A stretch of 64,000 bases of DNA from Protonemura montana (GCA_947568835.1 OX387605.1:14326418-14390417), one strand, 5' to 3'. Numbered from the stretch's first letter, positions 1-14,181 are shown. Notes: generated by a model from the letters alone, not told the origin. Numbers and translations: made by a program.

Positions 1-3000
1 AGTTCAGGATGAAAATGTTCAGCAACTTAATTCCATTTCTGCATTAACGTTTAAGACTTTTACGAGAAATGTTTACAAAGTTTTGTCATCAAAACGTATT
101 TCGCTGAGCACCATCCCGTCAATCAAAGAGTATTGCAAAAAAATCACCCGAATCCCTTGAGATGGTAGTTTATACCTACAAATGAAACCTTTATATATTT
201 TATCTTAAACCTATTGTCTCATTTTCACAAAAGAGCTCGTACTGCAATGAAGCTCCCGTCTAGTAGGCCACCACGGTCTCTGGATCGAACCTCTAGCTCG
301 GTTAATACATCTTCTGCATGTGACGGCCTAGTCGGAGACCCAATCGTTGGCAAGGGCAGGAGGTAATAGAACTTCTTAATTGATTTGCAGTGATATAGGA
401 AAATACGATTGCTTAGTTTCAACTCGTGCACCAAGAAGTTTCAAACACCGCACGACTGACTTGGAAAATTATAGCTAAACGATTTTCTAAAAGAGACATG
501 TCTTTATTTCGTTAGAAAAAATGAAAACAAAAAAAAACAGTTCCTATTAGAGCCGGCTTGAAGCTTATTTGAGTTAGGTATCGTCGAAGAGAATTGCTCT
601 TAAAAACCGCAAGGGATTCAATCTAATCCTAGACGCAGCCCGCAGAGCAGACTCGGCGCATCCACCAAAGAATACACCAACATTTGTATCATTAATTTCA
701 TGCACAATAAAGGACAACTCGTTTGTCCAGCGAGATCAATATTAGCTAAATCCTGTCCAAAGAGTCTTTGTTTCCGACTCCGTCCCGGTCCCGGTTCTGT
801 CGACGTGTGGAAGCTTCACGGCCAGTGACATAATAAAGAAAGCGTCAACACAGCATCGTAACGATACTAATTTAAGCAGGAAGTGGCTCTGAGAACTTTC
901 ACACAGAACAAGGATACTTTCCTGATCCGGGTTCACCCTCAAACGAAGGCGCCAGTATGTGAAAACCACAAATACTTGAGTAAGATCCACGGAAATAAAT
1001 ACTGCGTCACATATATTGAAAAAATGCCAATTGCGTTCGACTAATTTAAGATCAGAATCTCAAATCTTCACACCTAAGGTAATGCTCGACCTTCAATTGC
1101 GATATTACGGACCTTGGCAGAAGACTAACGACATATCGCACCTTTCAGAGATCCCCGCTGAAAGCTCGTCTCGAATATCCCCACGATGGGCACCACTTTC
1201 TCTGTGCAGAGTGGCTCGTTTTCGGATGCCAGGCCACGTCTGCCCGAGCAGAGAGTTTTCATCCGCATGAGACATGCCAAACGCACGCCACGGCGCAGTC
1301 ATACGTGAAGCTTGCCGGAAAGTAAGACTAAGCGGAGACTTGATTCTGCTTTTAGCCCCGAAGATGTGGACACATTTGACAGTAATCTGTTGCCTGGAAA
1401 TCCTACAAAGTCAGAATGTCATATTTTAAGCAGGCAGATACCGAATTCGCGATCGTCGAGGAAAAGCGATCTCAGCCGGCTATTGGAAAGAGGCTATAGG
1501 CTTTTCGTTTTTTTTGCTGGCCATGAAAGATCTAGGGTCTTGATATGGTATGCAAGTTTTATAGCTCAAAGAGCCGGGTAGTTGAGGTTGGTCATATCCA
1601 ATATTTTGATATACCTGCAAGTATTTTGATTGAACTGGTAACTGTTAATCAAAGTTTCAGAGAAAATGGGTTTAGTAACACGCAAAGACGCTGGAATCTC
1701 GTCCTTCTGTTTGCTGCTAAATAGAAGAACGAGGTTCCAGCCTTCTCGATAACGCGTCTCGCATGAGCCAAACAAGAACGAAAAGGTAGACTCACAATAA
1801 CGAAATGTCGCCCTCTTTCATTCGCATCGATTTTACTCGACTATTTTCACACCAAACCTCTCACAAATGTCCCGACAAAGATTTTTCTCCAACAAAACGG
1901 ACAAATTCCACGCCACAAGTCCGATGTTTGGTCACCGCACTTTATATCTCGACGTGTGTTCACTCTCTCAGATATGATGGCCGATCCCGAGGAAATCCTG
2001 ATTTTTAACAAGAAAAAGGTTTTATTTCCTGAAAGCTGCTGGCAACGTCAAGGTGTAAGCTAAGCGCCGTCGGTACGTTGACGCAGGCTGCTGTCGCCGC
2101 GAATTCGAAAGTAAGTCTGAGGAGATGGCGAAACAAGATAGCAAATACAAGAAAAATGTGGATGTATTTTTGGAAAAATAAGAACCAAGAGCTGCAAAGG
2201 AAAAGCGTGCGTAGCGTTTCGACAAGATAAATAATATTTCTTATTTCATTAGCAATCGTGGCTGGAGTGAAATGAAAGATTGCGCGTCGCGGCAGCGAAA
2301 TGCGAGACATTGGCAAATAGCGGTCTGGTAGGTCTACAACATTACTGTCCATTAGGAACCAATCATAGGGGACAAAGCTTCGTATATCAGATGTCAATCC
2401 GGCTACAAATGGACACCAAAGCTAGGAGATGGACAAAGAGCCAGGGCAAAGTCACACACTAAAAGTTATTTGCAAAAACAATGCGTGCAGAAAAAGAAAA
2501 GAAGACTTACAGCTGAAATATTGGACCGTCTCAGAATGCAAAAATTGAAACTCTATTGCTTGTATGACTTTACTCCTTTTTTTTTGAGTGCATTTCCATT
2601 TTTCGCATCGTTTAAATTGTAATTAAATCTCTAGCGGTAATAACTAAAAGACCAGAGTAGCAAAAAAGTTAAACTTTGACTTCCTCATTTTTCGTTTCCC
2701 GTTTCCGTTTGGCATTTTTGGTAAAGGAGAGATAGTGAGAGAGAGATCGCTTAAGAGCGCTAGAGCGAGAGCCCCGCTCAAAATAGTAGTTCTTATTGGC
2801 TGCGCCAAAGTTTTGTCTTCCGTTAGTTTCATGACGATTATTTCATGAATGTAAAGACTAAAGATCACGAGTGTTGAACTTTGAGGGCTTTTGTCAGAGA
2901 GATCGAGCGTTCTGAGTCGAGTATGCAGCCAGAGTTGGAGCGTTCAAGTTTTGGCCGGGGCGCCCCCCAGGTCCCACCCAGCCCGGCACAACCCGGCCCA

Positions 3001-3821
3001 GCCCAGCGCCGGTCGGCGCGGAGCGCTATTATCATCTCGAGCTGTGGAACTTCTTCGAGAGGTTGATCATTTGGATGGCATGGCGCTGTCGAGCGCTGGC
3101 ACTCAACGCGCATGGTACTCTGCTTTGCACGGCCGAGAACCAAATGCTGTTCACGTATCATTTCATCGTAAACAGAATCTGCATGGCGGTGTGGACGGTC
3201 GTGTGTGTTACTCCAGAAAACTAGATCAATGATGAAAATTCGATGTCGGCTGCGAACGCTGGTGTTAAAGAGAACTTTTCGACAAAGTAATTTGGCTTCT
3301 ACAACGTATGAAATATGCATTACTTTGGTAAAATAATGCCTGAGGTTTAACTATGGTGCCATGAAATGTAAAAGATCACCAAAGAATATATAAAAGTTTT
3401 TCCAATATTTAAATGGAAACTTTTTGCGGAGAGTTTGCGTAACCATTTTACGCTGGTGTAATTGGCAAGTAACACAACGTGATTTTTAAAGAAACGGAGC
3501 AAAGCTCAATGAAAATAATCTGATGTAGAAACAAAAATCAGGTGAGGAATAAAACTGGCATTCGAAGTTGTCAAATCTAAACATTGCTATAATAAGCGCT
3601 GTACGCTACCTTTGATAGCATTAGCAGTGAGCAGTTTCCGTAATTAAAAGCTGCCGAGTCGTGCACTGATTCCATTTTCTGTTCGCTGGCAAAGACACAC
3701 TTTTTCCGTGTCCATTCCTATTAAGTCGACGCGAAAAGCAAATTTATTTCCTCGACAGCCCCAAGACAGCAACCTCCTTCGTAATTCCTACGCTACCTCC
3801 TTCGCATTTCCGCGACATTCT
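1..3821. other. non-coding stretch with one GC-rich patch
   Basis: No coding exon, RNA gene or intact mobile element could be recognised. Open frames here, including a 130-codon one on the minus strand at 2,005-2,397 and a 151-codon one at 2,865-3,320, have no recognisable domain. The interval 2,930-3,230 is clearly richer in G+C and CpG than its surroundings and could be regulatory, but nothing specific marks it. A diverged repeat near 620 is listed separately. Confidence 0.6.
616..720 (+). repeat. dispersed copy of the ~178-bp repeat family
   Basis: This segment shares a core (CGCAGCCCGCAGAGCA at about 634) and a weaker downstream region with the three tandem units at 29,837-30,270. The shared order is a CCTAGA-like start, the GCAGCCCGCAG core, a CACCTCCAC-like block, then an ATTTCATCA-like block. 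It is a single diverged copy. No coding potential or terminal structure is visible, so the family is unclassified. Confidence 0.45.
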
Positions 3822-3842
3822 CCCCCCCCCCCCCCCCCCCCC
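3822..3842. repeat. poly(C) tract, 21 nt
   Basis: Uninterrupted run of 21 C, followed by A and four more C. In the minus-strand reading frame across it, the tract simply encodes a glycine run. Confidence 0.95.
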
Positions 3843-6751
3843 ACCCCAGCAACCACCGCCGACGCCACGACCTAAAGCTCTGTGTACAATGGCTCGCTAT
3901 ACATCGGGTATTTAACCATATGCGACCAAAATAAAAGAAATAGTTCTGTGACTCCTCCTGTAAGCGAATCATTCTGTTATAATCCGAGTCGGGGTGCGCT
4001 TGCAGCTTGGAGCGTATGTTGCTGACTTTATTCAGCGGTGGACCTCGTTTCAGTTTTACTTGTTTCATTTCACTATGTGAGCTAAAAGCTAGAAGTAATT
4101 TATCATAGGAATTTAAGAACATTTCGTTGCAATTTTCGTTACAAATTGTACCTACTTTCACAAGAGACCAAGCGATTTTATTTAATGTAATTTACTTAAG
4201 GCTAAAAAATGTGACAATTTAAAAATGTGTTCATTAATAACAGTCAATCAATAATATCCTTAATGTGTACACAATAATTAAACACGGTATGTTTGGTCAA
4301 TTTTTAGGCAAGGCTTAAACCTACAGCCGTTGAAACTACGGATCTGAGTTCGAGCTTTGTCCAGACATCGGCGAACACCACCGCGCCACTGGTTTTATAC
4401 AGAACGCCGCTTGGCTCGCGAGTCACGCTCCTGGGTCCAATTCATATTCAGCCAGCTTCACCGGGAGAGTGATTCTTTTCTGCTTCTTTGTGTCAAATTC
4501 AGCTCCCTTTAAGATGTAATTCTACGTCAAATGACACTTCTAGGATATTTCCAAATTGAATATCAAGTTCATAATGGGAGATAAAAGTTGCGACTGGTAA
4601 AGGCAGAGGCGATCGTGCGCACGCCGTCAACTATAAGCCAGAACGTGCAGTCAAGCTTCAGCTGCACATAATTCGCTGCGAAGGCTGGCAAAACTACGAA
4701 AATAACTCGACTTTTCTTGCGTTTTTGGTCTCACGAATCTGGAAAATTATCACTTGCAACGCGTTAAACTCCCATCGGAAAACACCTGCTGTGAATCATT
4801 TCAAGTTTTCCTCTTCTTCGTCTCCGAAGAAAGACCGGAGACATACTTTAATAAAAAGTCAAGTCACTCCCCGGTATGCCATTATCTCAACAGGTGCATC
4901 CGTTCATCGGTAGCTGTCTCCTCACGAGTATACCCACGAGTAAATAACCTGTTGTTGTGCCCGGTGTTAGCTGAGGAAGGCGGTATACGACCCCCAAGTG
5001 AGATCGCGGCGATTGAAATAAACTCTTAATGGACATAAGAAAGGGCTCTTTGCTCGTGAATCACTTCCTATGGGACCAGAATGGAAAGCAGCGGCGTACG
5101 CGGCAGTAAAAGGATGTCGTGCTGATAAATAAGAACGGGGGGGTAGCTTTAGCCAGATAATTGAGTATAGAGGATCTAAAAGTTGATTACCGGGAAACTT
5201 GACTATCCCATTAGAAAAACAATTTCCTGCGAAAATGTCTCATTCCTGCTCTTAGATTTTTTTGATGTTCCGTTGTCGTAGAAGAAAAAAGAATATGGTA
5301 ATTTTCATTTCGCTACGGAATACAATGTAACGTGAATGTCACCTGCGGAGATCCGACTTGGACGTAGCATGACTTCATGTAGTACGGCGTAGAGTTTTCC
5401 CTATCTCGGAAAGGATCTCCGGACTCGGCTCACGGTGCTCTCGGGCGACGTAAGGTGGATATAGAGTCAGGTTGGTATTGATACAGGAGCTCAATCACAG
5501 GCTTTTGTGGTCCTCAGAGTCCATTCATTCTACGAGTATATTCCTCATAGTCCAGCCAACTACTCTGAAGTCGGCAACCCTTGCAAGTGAAGGGTGCGCT
5601 GCGCTATCAGAAGCGACGGTTCTCTGTGGCTTCCCTTGCTTAACTGCGTGAACAGAAATTTGTATCGATGCTTATTAGTACGAGAGGAATTAGCTAAGAT
5701 GATTATCTGATTAAACGGATCACTTATGTATGTACAGCTCAACTCTATACAACTATTTGAAAAATAGAAAAAGAATCTTTGTGTATGACACAGTATTTTA
5801 GGTCTCAGTTTCCAATCAAAAATATCGTTTTCCCCAAGACGAGAAGGAACGTCGAGGGTGGAAGGGAGAGCATGCTAGCAAGCAGAATGTGTTTTCCGGC
5901 GAGATTCTCGTGACAGCGTCGTGAGGGTTGGGTGACAGTTGGCGTGAATCTTCCCCAGCTATACCACACCCGTGTCGTCCTTTCATCCCCCACAATTAGA
6001 TTAGCTCCCCCTCGGCTCGCCGTGCATTTTATCCTAGGTTGCGGTCTATCCCTTTCAAGCGGACAACAGACTTTCAATTCCTTTCAAATCGTCAAGTTTT
6101 CTTTGATAATTCGCTGACAATATGCTTGTTTGTTGCCAATTGAAATGGTAGCCCGGCGTGGTAACTTAATTCCGGGAGCCGAGCTGAGCTGGCCACTATA
6201 CGAGGCTTTGACTCTGTGCGCAGATAAATTTACTCAAAGGATCGGGAGATGCGTTCTATAATCAGCCATGTCTGGTGCTGGTTCAAATGTATTGCCAATA
6301 AACTGAACTCTTCAGACAGGAATGCCAAGTTGGCGAAACATTAGCGTTAGCGTCCACCCTCAGGCATACCTGACAACAACAAAATATTTCTGCCATTGAT
6401 GGCGTTTTTATTCCAAAAAAACAAAATAAGCCCGCTAAAAGTGAGTGACGTGAGTGAAAGAGGGGCTCTGACAAGTGGTGGTCTTGATCTCATTACGTGT
6501 AGTAATTACAGATGAACGAATCGTTGTGGCAGAGGCAGGATGGTAGTAGAGGGCAGACCTCAACAATCGATATTCTGCCAAAAACACAAAACCACCCTTG
6601 CGATGACACGACTATGTAAAAATGCAACTTAAGACAAGCAGGAAATCAATATCCACACACATATTTGATTCTTCAATAAAAAATACCTTCTTATACCTTA
6701 GTAAATAAAAAATATTGTCTTATATCCGAGATTGAAAAAGCCAACGGTAGT
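3843..6751. other. non-coding stretch
   Basis: Nothing beyond short chance open frames is seen on either strand. No splice-bounded exon, tRNA-like box pair or repeat shared with the rest of the window was found. Confidence 0.55.
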
Positions 6752-6769
6752 CCCCCCCCCCCCCCCCCC
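6752..6769. repeat. poly(C) tract, 18 nt
   Basis: Uninterrupted run of 18 C in otherwise AT-rich sequence. Confidence 0.95.
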
Positions 6770-9700
6770 TAAGTCATATCACTTTCATTCCAACCTCCCC
6801 CAAACACGGGAAGGCATGCGATAGCGCGACCTCATCGTTCACCTGATCTAGACATCTTGCCCCACAGTTAGATTGTCTAGAACCGATGAAGATGATTCCC
6901 GGTGCAATAAATCGACAAGATGATCGTCCCTCGGATGCTTGGAGGCAATCAGCTAGACAAGACTTTATAGGGCCCGGGTTCTGTTCCAGTCAGGCAATTA
7001 CACCGGGAAAATAATAATTAATTACACTTAGATCATGTCGTCCGCTCCGATTGAGTCAATGAATCATCTCTAAACGAATCGTCTAATATCATAGTAGGTA
7101 CCTACACTATTACATTGTATAGTGTCCCTTGACCTACCAGCAGAATTATTTTGCTAAAAAAAGTAAAGGAATCTCCCTACAGAGTTTTGTGTACAGCCGC
7201 ACAAATGTACAATATAATCAATTATATGTTAACTTTTAAGATCAAACAAAATATGGACTAACTTCATTCTTCATGCAATTTGATAAACGTGTGCATCACC
7301 GTGAAAGAAAAACGAACGCATGGGGCAAACACAAAATCTTCAAAGCCACACTTTTTCCAAATGCAACAACTTTTGTAAAGTCCGAAAGAAAGCTAGGTGA
7401 CTGACATTGTCACTTTGCATGCACCGTCACCTTCGACTAAAGCAGTTCGAATCGAAACGACACATACCCAAACCACGTTAGGGCCTGTACCTCTTTCCGG
7501 GGTAACATTCGGCGAAACTAATTAGAGTGATATAGCTCAACTACAAAGTCCCGCAACTCAAGAGAGCATATGTTTGGTCACGATCTGCTGCTTCCGCCAT
7601 CACTCACTTTCAACGCTGATATCACCTGGATTGCCATCAGCCAAGACATCTCAATTTCCTCTTCGGGGCTGTTTCATTACCATAGAGAGTAATGCAATAG
7701 TCCATTGCCCCTGCATTGTCGCGTCCGCATCCGCGTCCGCGTCCAGCTATAGTTTGGTGCGAGGACTCTGGATCAATGCCTGTTGTTGGGAACTGATAGA
7801 TATTAGATACACCTCTAGTGACAGTTTGGCGACACGCACTATTTTGATAGGTATTGTAAAGGAATGGTCATAAGGATCTGGAACTGATATAATATAACAG
7901 AGACGGACTGTGTATATAACATTAAACAGGCGTTTGTCTTGATTTTACTTGAGAAATCAACAACTAAACGCAGTGGAAACTGTTTTCCTGCACGCCAAAA
8001 AGTGTCTTATTTATGACCAATCGCAATGTGCTAACAGCAAAGCCTAGAGACCAATGAAATCGAGGGAAATTGGCCAAACCACTCAGCTCCAATCATTCCA
8101 ACTGTGGACACGGATTTACTGGAAATAGTTTCATTTTCACTTTGCCGTTGTTCTTTCCTTCGAATTGCACTATAAAACCAAACCCCACTCATTCCCAGAA
8201 GATCGATAGAAGAACTGTCAATACCAGGGGCGCTTCAAGAATAGGGGCTATATTTCATGTGCCCCTAACGTAGCTGCAGTGATTTAAGCGTTTAAAGCAG
8301 CCGGGCTGACAGACGATGTAATTGGGACCAATAAGGTGTATACCCGTCGGAAAGAGTCTGGAGGAAATTTTTCCAAAATTTTTCGATGCTTTGTCTAACG
8401 GGAGCGGAAGTGTGGTTTCGGAGACGAAAACAGGTTTATCAACGGATCTCTTACTTGATAAACCCCACTAAATTATTTTGTCTCCTCATGAATTACGGGC
8501 CCTTTGGAATAAAAACTGTGTACAATATTTAAGCTAACATATTTTACTTGATATCGCTTGCATATTGTCAATAAAACTGCTTTTAAATTCACATTTTCCT
8601 AAGGAAGAGGACATTCGATGAAATATGCTGAAGGTGTGCGCGTCAGTGGTGGAAGTGCGTCATCGAGCGGCCAGAAAGTCCGCTGAGTTACTAAAGAGTT
8701 GGAAAAGAAGACACTTTACCGTAGGGGAATTAACCACTTAATACGACAAGAACCTTCTAGCATACCTAATTCACAGATTCATCGGAAAACTGTCTATATT
8801 AGGGAAACTCAGAAAAGCGACAGACACCAAGATCAAAACAATGCTGTCACAAAACTTTACTCGCGCGGCGTGGGCAAACTTCTTCTCCGCATTTTCAAGC
8901 GCACGCATTTAAATCAAATTTCTCTGGCATTTCAATCTGCCACATGTAATATATCATTGCCATTATATTATACGCGTGGCAAGAGGGGTGGAACAGGACT
9001 GGGGCGCGTTGGGGGTAGGTACTTATTATTCAGCCCGAGACACGCTTAAAGACTACGCTTTACGCGCGCAAAACCCATCAGCCAAAGAACAGCGTCGAAG
9101 AAAAGCTGCAGCTACAACAACGACCGACCCACCATCTCGAAATTCTCGGTTTCGATTACTAATTTTTGCCGGGTCTCATTAGAGCAGCAACGGTTACCGA
9201 TCGAGACCGGAACATCGCTAGGTACGGCTTTACAACACCGTTAAAGCCGGATAATACTTTTACAAGCTAATTGGAGAGAAAATTAGCGGGGTGGCGCGCG
9301 AAAACATTTTTATACCTCGTCAATAGAATTCCGGCTTATTCACTGCGGAAACCATTTTTTTTATACATACATGTATACATGGACGTGACGTGGAAAATGG
9401 TCATCTGTCCGGTACCAAACTCCCTCTCTGAACACCGAAATAATTAGCCAATTTATTTCTATCGCTTTCCAATGCTGAACAGCGTGACGTATATAATAGC
9501 CAATGTTGGTTTAACGACCGAGAGCGCTCTGCCAGGAGTCTTATCAGCGACCGCATGGATACCATGAGCCGACCGGCTACGAACCCGGACCTTCTGATAC
9601 GGTGTCTATCAATCATGCGTTGTCGATGTATTTGCTATCGACGTCGCCGCGGTGAATGGGCTCGGCGTGGTCCATGCAGATGATGCTATTCATGTAGGCT

Positions 9701-10896
9701 GCACGTGGAAGGAAAAGGACGGTCTTTGCTCGTAGCATGCAAACACTGGAGCGAGCCAAGTGGTACTGAAATTTATGAGATTGCCTCTGGTTGCCCAAGC
9801 TTTACCATTGGTGACACCACACGCGTGGATGATATTTTCATTTGATTTCTGTTGCATAGGATAGAGGGTCGCAATTTTGTAATTTAGAGTTAATCAATAC
9901 TTTGTGTGCTTCTCCTATGATTTGGTATTGAGAGATCAAATAATTACAAACGCATCAGTTTGGATAGGTTACGTGAACTGGGTTAATCGATAAACCCTGT
10001 CACATGGACTGCACTCTTCTAGAGCATGCATCGGCACGGAAAACGAACACTATTTTTCGCGTCACGTGTTTTTCTGTTAATATTTTTGCAGCAGCCAAGC
10101 GCATGTGCAAAAATCTTCTTAAAACGCCATCAAAATGCTATTAATCATGCAATGTGAGTCGAGTGATTTGAAGCTACAAGGTAACCGGGTTCGACTCTTC
10201 TCGAAGACCGGCGAGTCAATTATTCCTCTTTCCCTCGCGAAGGTAGTTCCCCTAGGAAGGATCCAGCCTTCGACCGGCTTCCACAGCTCCCGTTCACCGT
10301 TTTGACAGCAAGATGGATGCCCTACGGCAGTCTACTCAAGTGCATGGAAAAGCAGATGCAATCTCTTGTATATAAACTCGAGTCGGGCGTCAAGGAATTC
10401 CTCGTAGAAGGCGAGAAACACAATTTATTGAAATTTTGGAACTGTTCGGGGCGAAAACAGGACATCTGCGCTCCTCAAGGGGGTGTATCAGGAAACGCGG
10501 TGTTTGGGAAATAACGCAACGAAGCTCTCTGGCTAGACTAACGCTAATTTCTTGTTGTTACCGTGATTCCACAAAACAGTTTACGATTATACCTCGTCTA
10601 GTTACTATTTAATTTTTACGAAGTGCAGTTGTAATTCAAATCAACAAAAAAACACCTTAAAGCTAAAATACTATAAAATGTACAACCATCGCGTTTCAAT
10701 CAAAGAGTCAACTTGCAAATGTCACCGCGTTGCACAGCGGATATGAAGCTCTCCGTGCATCGGCGCATACTATTTCGCCAGTCCACCACCCATTTCGTCG
10801 AACAATTCGGTCAGCACCCGAGGCTCTTTTGCCCACTTTCAAAATATCGATGCTCCGGTGGTAGATCCTGACAATAGAGGTTTTGATGGAGGTTTA
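6770..10896. other. non-coding stretch
   Basis: No gene is recognised. Four tandem hexamers of the GCGTCC/GCATCC type lie at 7,721-7,744. A lone B-box-like GGTTCGACTC at 10,188-10,197 follows a weak A-box-like stretch by only about 34 nt, too close for a tRNA. Confidence 0.55.
7721..7744. repeat. hexanucleotide microsatellite
   Basis: Four tandem hexamers: GCGTCC, GCATCC, GCGTCC, GCGTCC. The second unit differs by one base. No gene context. Confidence 0.8.
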
Positions 10897-10915
10897 GGGG
10901 GGGGGGGGGGGGGGG
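10897..10915. repeat. poly(G) tract, 19 nt
   Basis: Uninterrupted run of 19 G on the plus strand. Confidence 0.95.
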
Positions 10916-11284
10916 TACTCGCGAAACACTATTGCATTTTATGACGAGCGCGGTCGTCGCTTGTCGTCACGTGAACTGCACACCGACTTGCAAGTAGTGG
11001 GAACAAATCAAGCCCGAAACTGGCGCAGCGCACGAACAGATCATTTATGTACCTCGGCGACATCTCACTACTATGGTGCCCCGCGGGCGGTAGATTTTCA
11101 GCGGCTTCAACGACGAGCTTTATTTTCTATCCAACAAATCGTCGGATAACATTAGTGCGTTACGTTGAAAAATAAATATGATTCGCATTGTTCGTCGTCG
11201 CACACTTGTGCACATGGCAAGACGCGAACAGTCGAGAAGACAGCCCAAGTTTGTCTCTTTATTATTTTCGCGATACTCGCTTAG

Positions 11285-11310
11285 ATGCGTGAGTATATAC
11301 GCTCACGCAT
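11285..11310. repeat. 9-bp perfect inverted repeat with 8-nt loop
   Basis: ATGCGTGAG at 11,285 is matched by its exact reverse complement CTCACGCAT ending at 11,310. It directly abuts an (AC)(AT) microsatellite. Function unknown. Confidence 0.85.
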
Positions 11311-11330
11311 ACACACATATATATATATAT
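11311..11330. repeat. (AC)n(AT)n dinucleotide microsatellite
   Basis: Three AC units run into about seven AT units. Confidence 0.9.
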
Positions 11331-11506
11331 CTCGTGACATCCTGACGTGCCAGGAACATTTGCCTATCAGGAGCAGCGCAAGAAATGTCTTTGTCAGACA
11401 TTACATGGCTTTGTTTCTGCCGCGGGCCACGCGAGATTCTAGCTTACTTCATTTGAATAGAAGTTGTTTAGTTCAGAATTCAGTTCTGTTTTGTATTTAT
11501 CTTGTG

Positions 11507-11534
11507 CTGGCTGGCTGGCTGGCTGGCTGGCTGG
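11507..11534. repeat. (CTGG)7 tetranucleotide microsatellite
   Basis: Seven perfect tandem CTGG units with no interruption. Confidence 0.95.
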
Positions 11535-13356
11535 TTGTATATATGCATGGTCTCCATAGTCTTCCCTATTGAATGGACTTTCATATTCTTGAAACACAAT
11601 AATTAATATTTCCATCGCTGCCCTGGGGCTAGGGGCATCGACGAGCCAGAAGATTATGCTCCTGATATTAATAAGCTCTAGTCTGCCATTTGAATGCCTC
11701 GGGGGGCGATTCTAATGAACTTTGCTGACGAGTTCGGACTTGGGACACTTCAAATATTGCCAAATCCAATATGGCACAACACAATATGAAGGGAAATCCG
11801 ATACTGTGTTGCACACAGCAGCATGTGAAAGCATCGCGCGGGGATTACTAAATAGGAGCAATTATTTTAAATCATTCGTGTTTACAATCCGCTAGGTACA
11901 TTTTCAGCGTAATCAACGTGAAGTGGTCAAATAAATGCACTTAATTTGCATTTAATTTTCTTTAATCTTTTCCATACCTGAAGAGAAAATCCCCTTTATG
12001 TCTTTAGTCATTTTTCTCTTCATGCCACTGTGCAAAATAACTTTGCTAATTTGTAATCCAGATGCATTGATATCTTTTACAAATATCAAAGATCTTAATT
12101 CTTTGAAAAGGTATTCACTCACAGAAAGCACAGCGAATGGATCACTCCAATGAATGTACTTATAAAACTACCCCCGAACCACATATTTACCCCTTAGATC
12201 ATAAATCCCCGTGGCTAATAGTGTCATGGGTCGGTGGGGCGGGAAGGGCTGAGAGGGTGACGGGGGTGACGGGGGGCGGTTGGGGGTGGGATGCAACAGG
12301 CACCGCGCCGGCGTCGGCTGGAGAGCGGTTCGGAGGGCCCCAGGGATGCGTGGCCAACGTTACTAAGAGTGACTCGACGACTGCCGACCGGCAAAGACAC
12401 GACCAGGACCACGTTAGAGTCATCGCCGCTCACGTCGGAGACCACGCGACGCTCGCAGGGGTGAGTTTGACGGCCGCCCGTCGCCGCCCACGACGCCACT
12501 TTGCCGCACTGATTTATTTATGGGGTGTTCAGAGCTGTGAGACGGCGGGCAAATCGGCTGGCTTTAGATGCCACACTGTGGTAGACTGTTTTTAAAAAGT
12601 GAAAGACATTGCGTTGTCACAGACGTCGGAAGTTGGTGGAAAACTTGGGGTTTTTCATGAGCGTTAAGCTAAAACGTTTCTTGTTTTATTGAAAATTTAA
12701 ATTACGCAATCACTCTTTGTGGGCGTCAGGGGGTTCTTTCTAAGTGGTGCAGTCAAGTCTGTGATGGTTTTTTTCTAAAAGCTATATAAGAGGGAAAATC
12801 GAAAATCCTTTTATCGGTAAGCAATAATAACAAAAACAATGTATCCCTGTGTGTATTGATGCCAGATCTTTCTTCACTCTGCAGATTGACGTTAGCTTCA
12901 AAGTCTCAAAATTAAATTGAGTTGCAAGCTGATAATTTTGTAAGCGGTGACATCTTAAAGAAAATTGCATTCTTTTCTGACCCGGATTTATTTGGATCGA
13001 ACAAAAAACTTGGTAATATATAAAATTACTTTTATAATATCTCTTGGTAATACTGGATTAAAAAAATATATACAAATAAAAATCGTGGCGCTTGCATTTA
13101 AAACAAAAAAGTGTATTAATTTCATACACTTAAGTTTGGTTCAAGGATTTCAACAAGTTCAAATTACCATCTCGCTTCTTTTGAGCGGAGCAAAAAGAAA
13201 TCCGCGGAGATTGTAAGAATGCAATTCTAATCCTGAGAGCAAAGACTCATAACGCGAAACAAAACACTCGACTAACGTATAACTTTCTTACAAAATTTAA
13301 AACTTAATGGCATAAAGATTAAAAGTTTAGAGTAGAGAAAATCCAAAGAAAGAACC

Positions 13357-13370
13357 AAAAAAAAAAAAAA
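13357..13370. repeat. poly(A) run, 14 nt
   Basis: Run of 14 A. No target-site duplication or retroelement body was seen next to it, so it is not assigned to a retrotransposon tail. Confidence 0.85.
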
Positions 13371-14181
13371 CGCTTGGTGCCAAATTAAAATAAAAAGAGT
13401 GAAGGAATGAAATGGTTTTTGTGTAAAACTCGGCGTAAACAATGGGGTAGGTATAGGCAGCGTTAGGTCGACGGTCGTTTGATTCTGATTGGTTCTCTGC
13501 CCACTAGGAATTGATCGTACAGATGTGTCAATACTGCGATAATCCAAGCTGGCGTTACTCAATAAAGCAAAACGCAGGAACGAGTACCAAAAAACCCATT
13601 ACACCCAACAAACTGTCAATTAATTCCTACGCTTTTTTACCACAGTCATTATTCATAAATGCAAATCTATGCAAATTTTCAGATTTCATGTCAAAAAGGC
13701 ATTCGATAAAATACCGTAAAACTTAAATTTACGCGAAACATCGACGATTTTAAATCTTCTCCAACCAGTGATCTAATTTCCAGTCTCGTCGCAATTAGAA
13801 CTTTCTATGTGCGGATTGTCAATAAATATCACGAATCTTTTGCATCTAATCGAATTACCGATGCCTTCCGCTTGGGAATAAGTTTGTCGCTAACTTCCGT
13901 GCAGAATGCAAGGAGCGATCGAGTTGGTAAGCACTGCATTTAAGGATTATGGGTAATCAAGCTTCGAGGAGGAAGGCGGAGGCGTCGGCGGCGGTGTCTT
14001 CGAACGTTTTATAGCCCACGATATCTCCGCTCTCCCTAAGTACTGATGCCAGTTTACTACTGGCTGTAGTTATCCGTGTGTACTGATACTTTAGTGAGAT
14101 GATCGTTGTAATTGTTCCAATTTGATTGCTGAACATTATTCCAACATGTGTCTCGAAAATGATCAGCGATAAATCTGTAGG

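Larger units (their letters stand above)
10916..14181. other. non-coding stretch with a GC-rich island
   Basis: The interval 12,220-12,560 is GC- and CpG-rich and contains a 152-codon open frame (12,137-12,595). That frame is low-complexity, has no known domain and is shadowed by long open frames on the other strand, as expected of GC-rich non-coding DNA. A good donor-like GGTGAGTTT lies near 12,460, so the island could be an untranslated exon or promoter, but no partner exon is identifiable. The rest holds only short microsatellites. Confidence 0.5.

Noticed and set aside
2005..3320. 130- and 151-codon minus-strand open frames
   Set aside because: No recognisable domain, no splice support, and competing frames over the same bases.
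10154..10197. A-box-like and B-box-like sequences suggesting a tRNA or SINE
   Set aside because: Only about 34 nt separate the boxes and no acceptor or T stem forms; too degenerate to call.
12137..12595. 152-codon open frame in a GC-rich island
   Set aside because: Low-complexity composition, no known domain, and long open frames on the opposite strand as well, as expected of GC-rich non-coding DNA.
13949..14014. Short frame starting MGNQASRRK, resembling an N-myristoylated start
   Set aside because: Only 21 codons before a stop and no donor in a suitable phase; too short to support.
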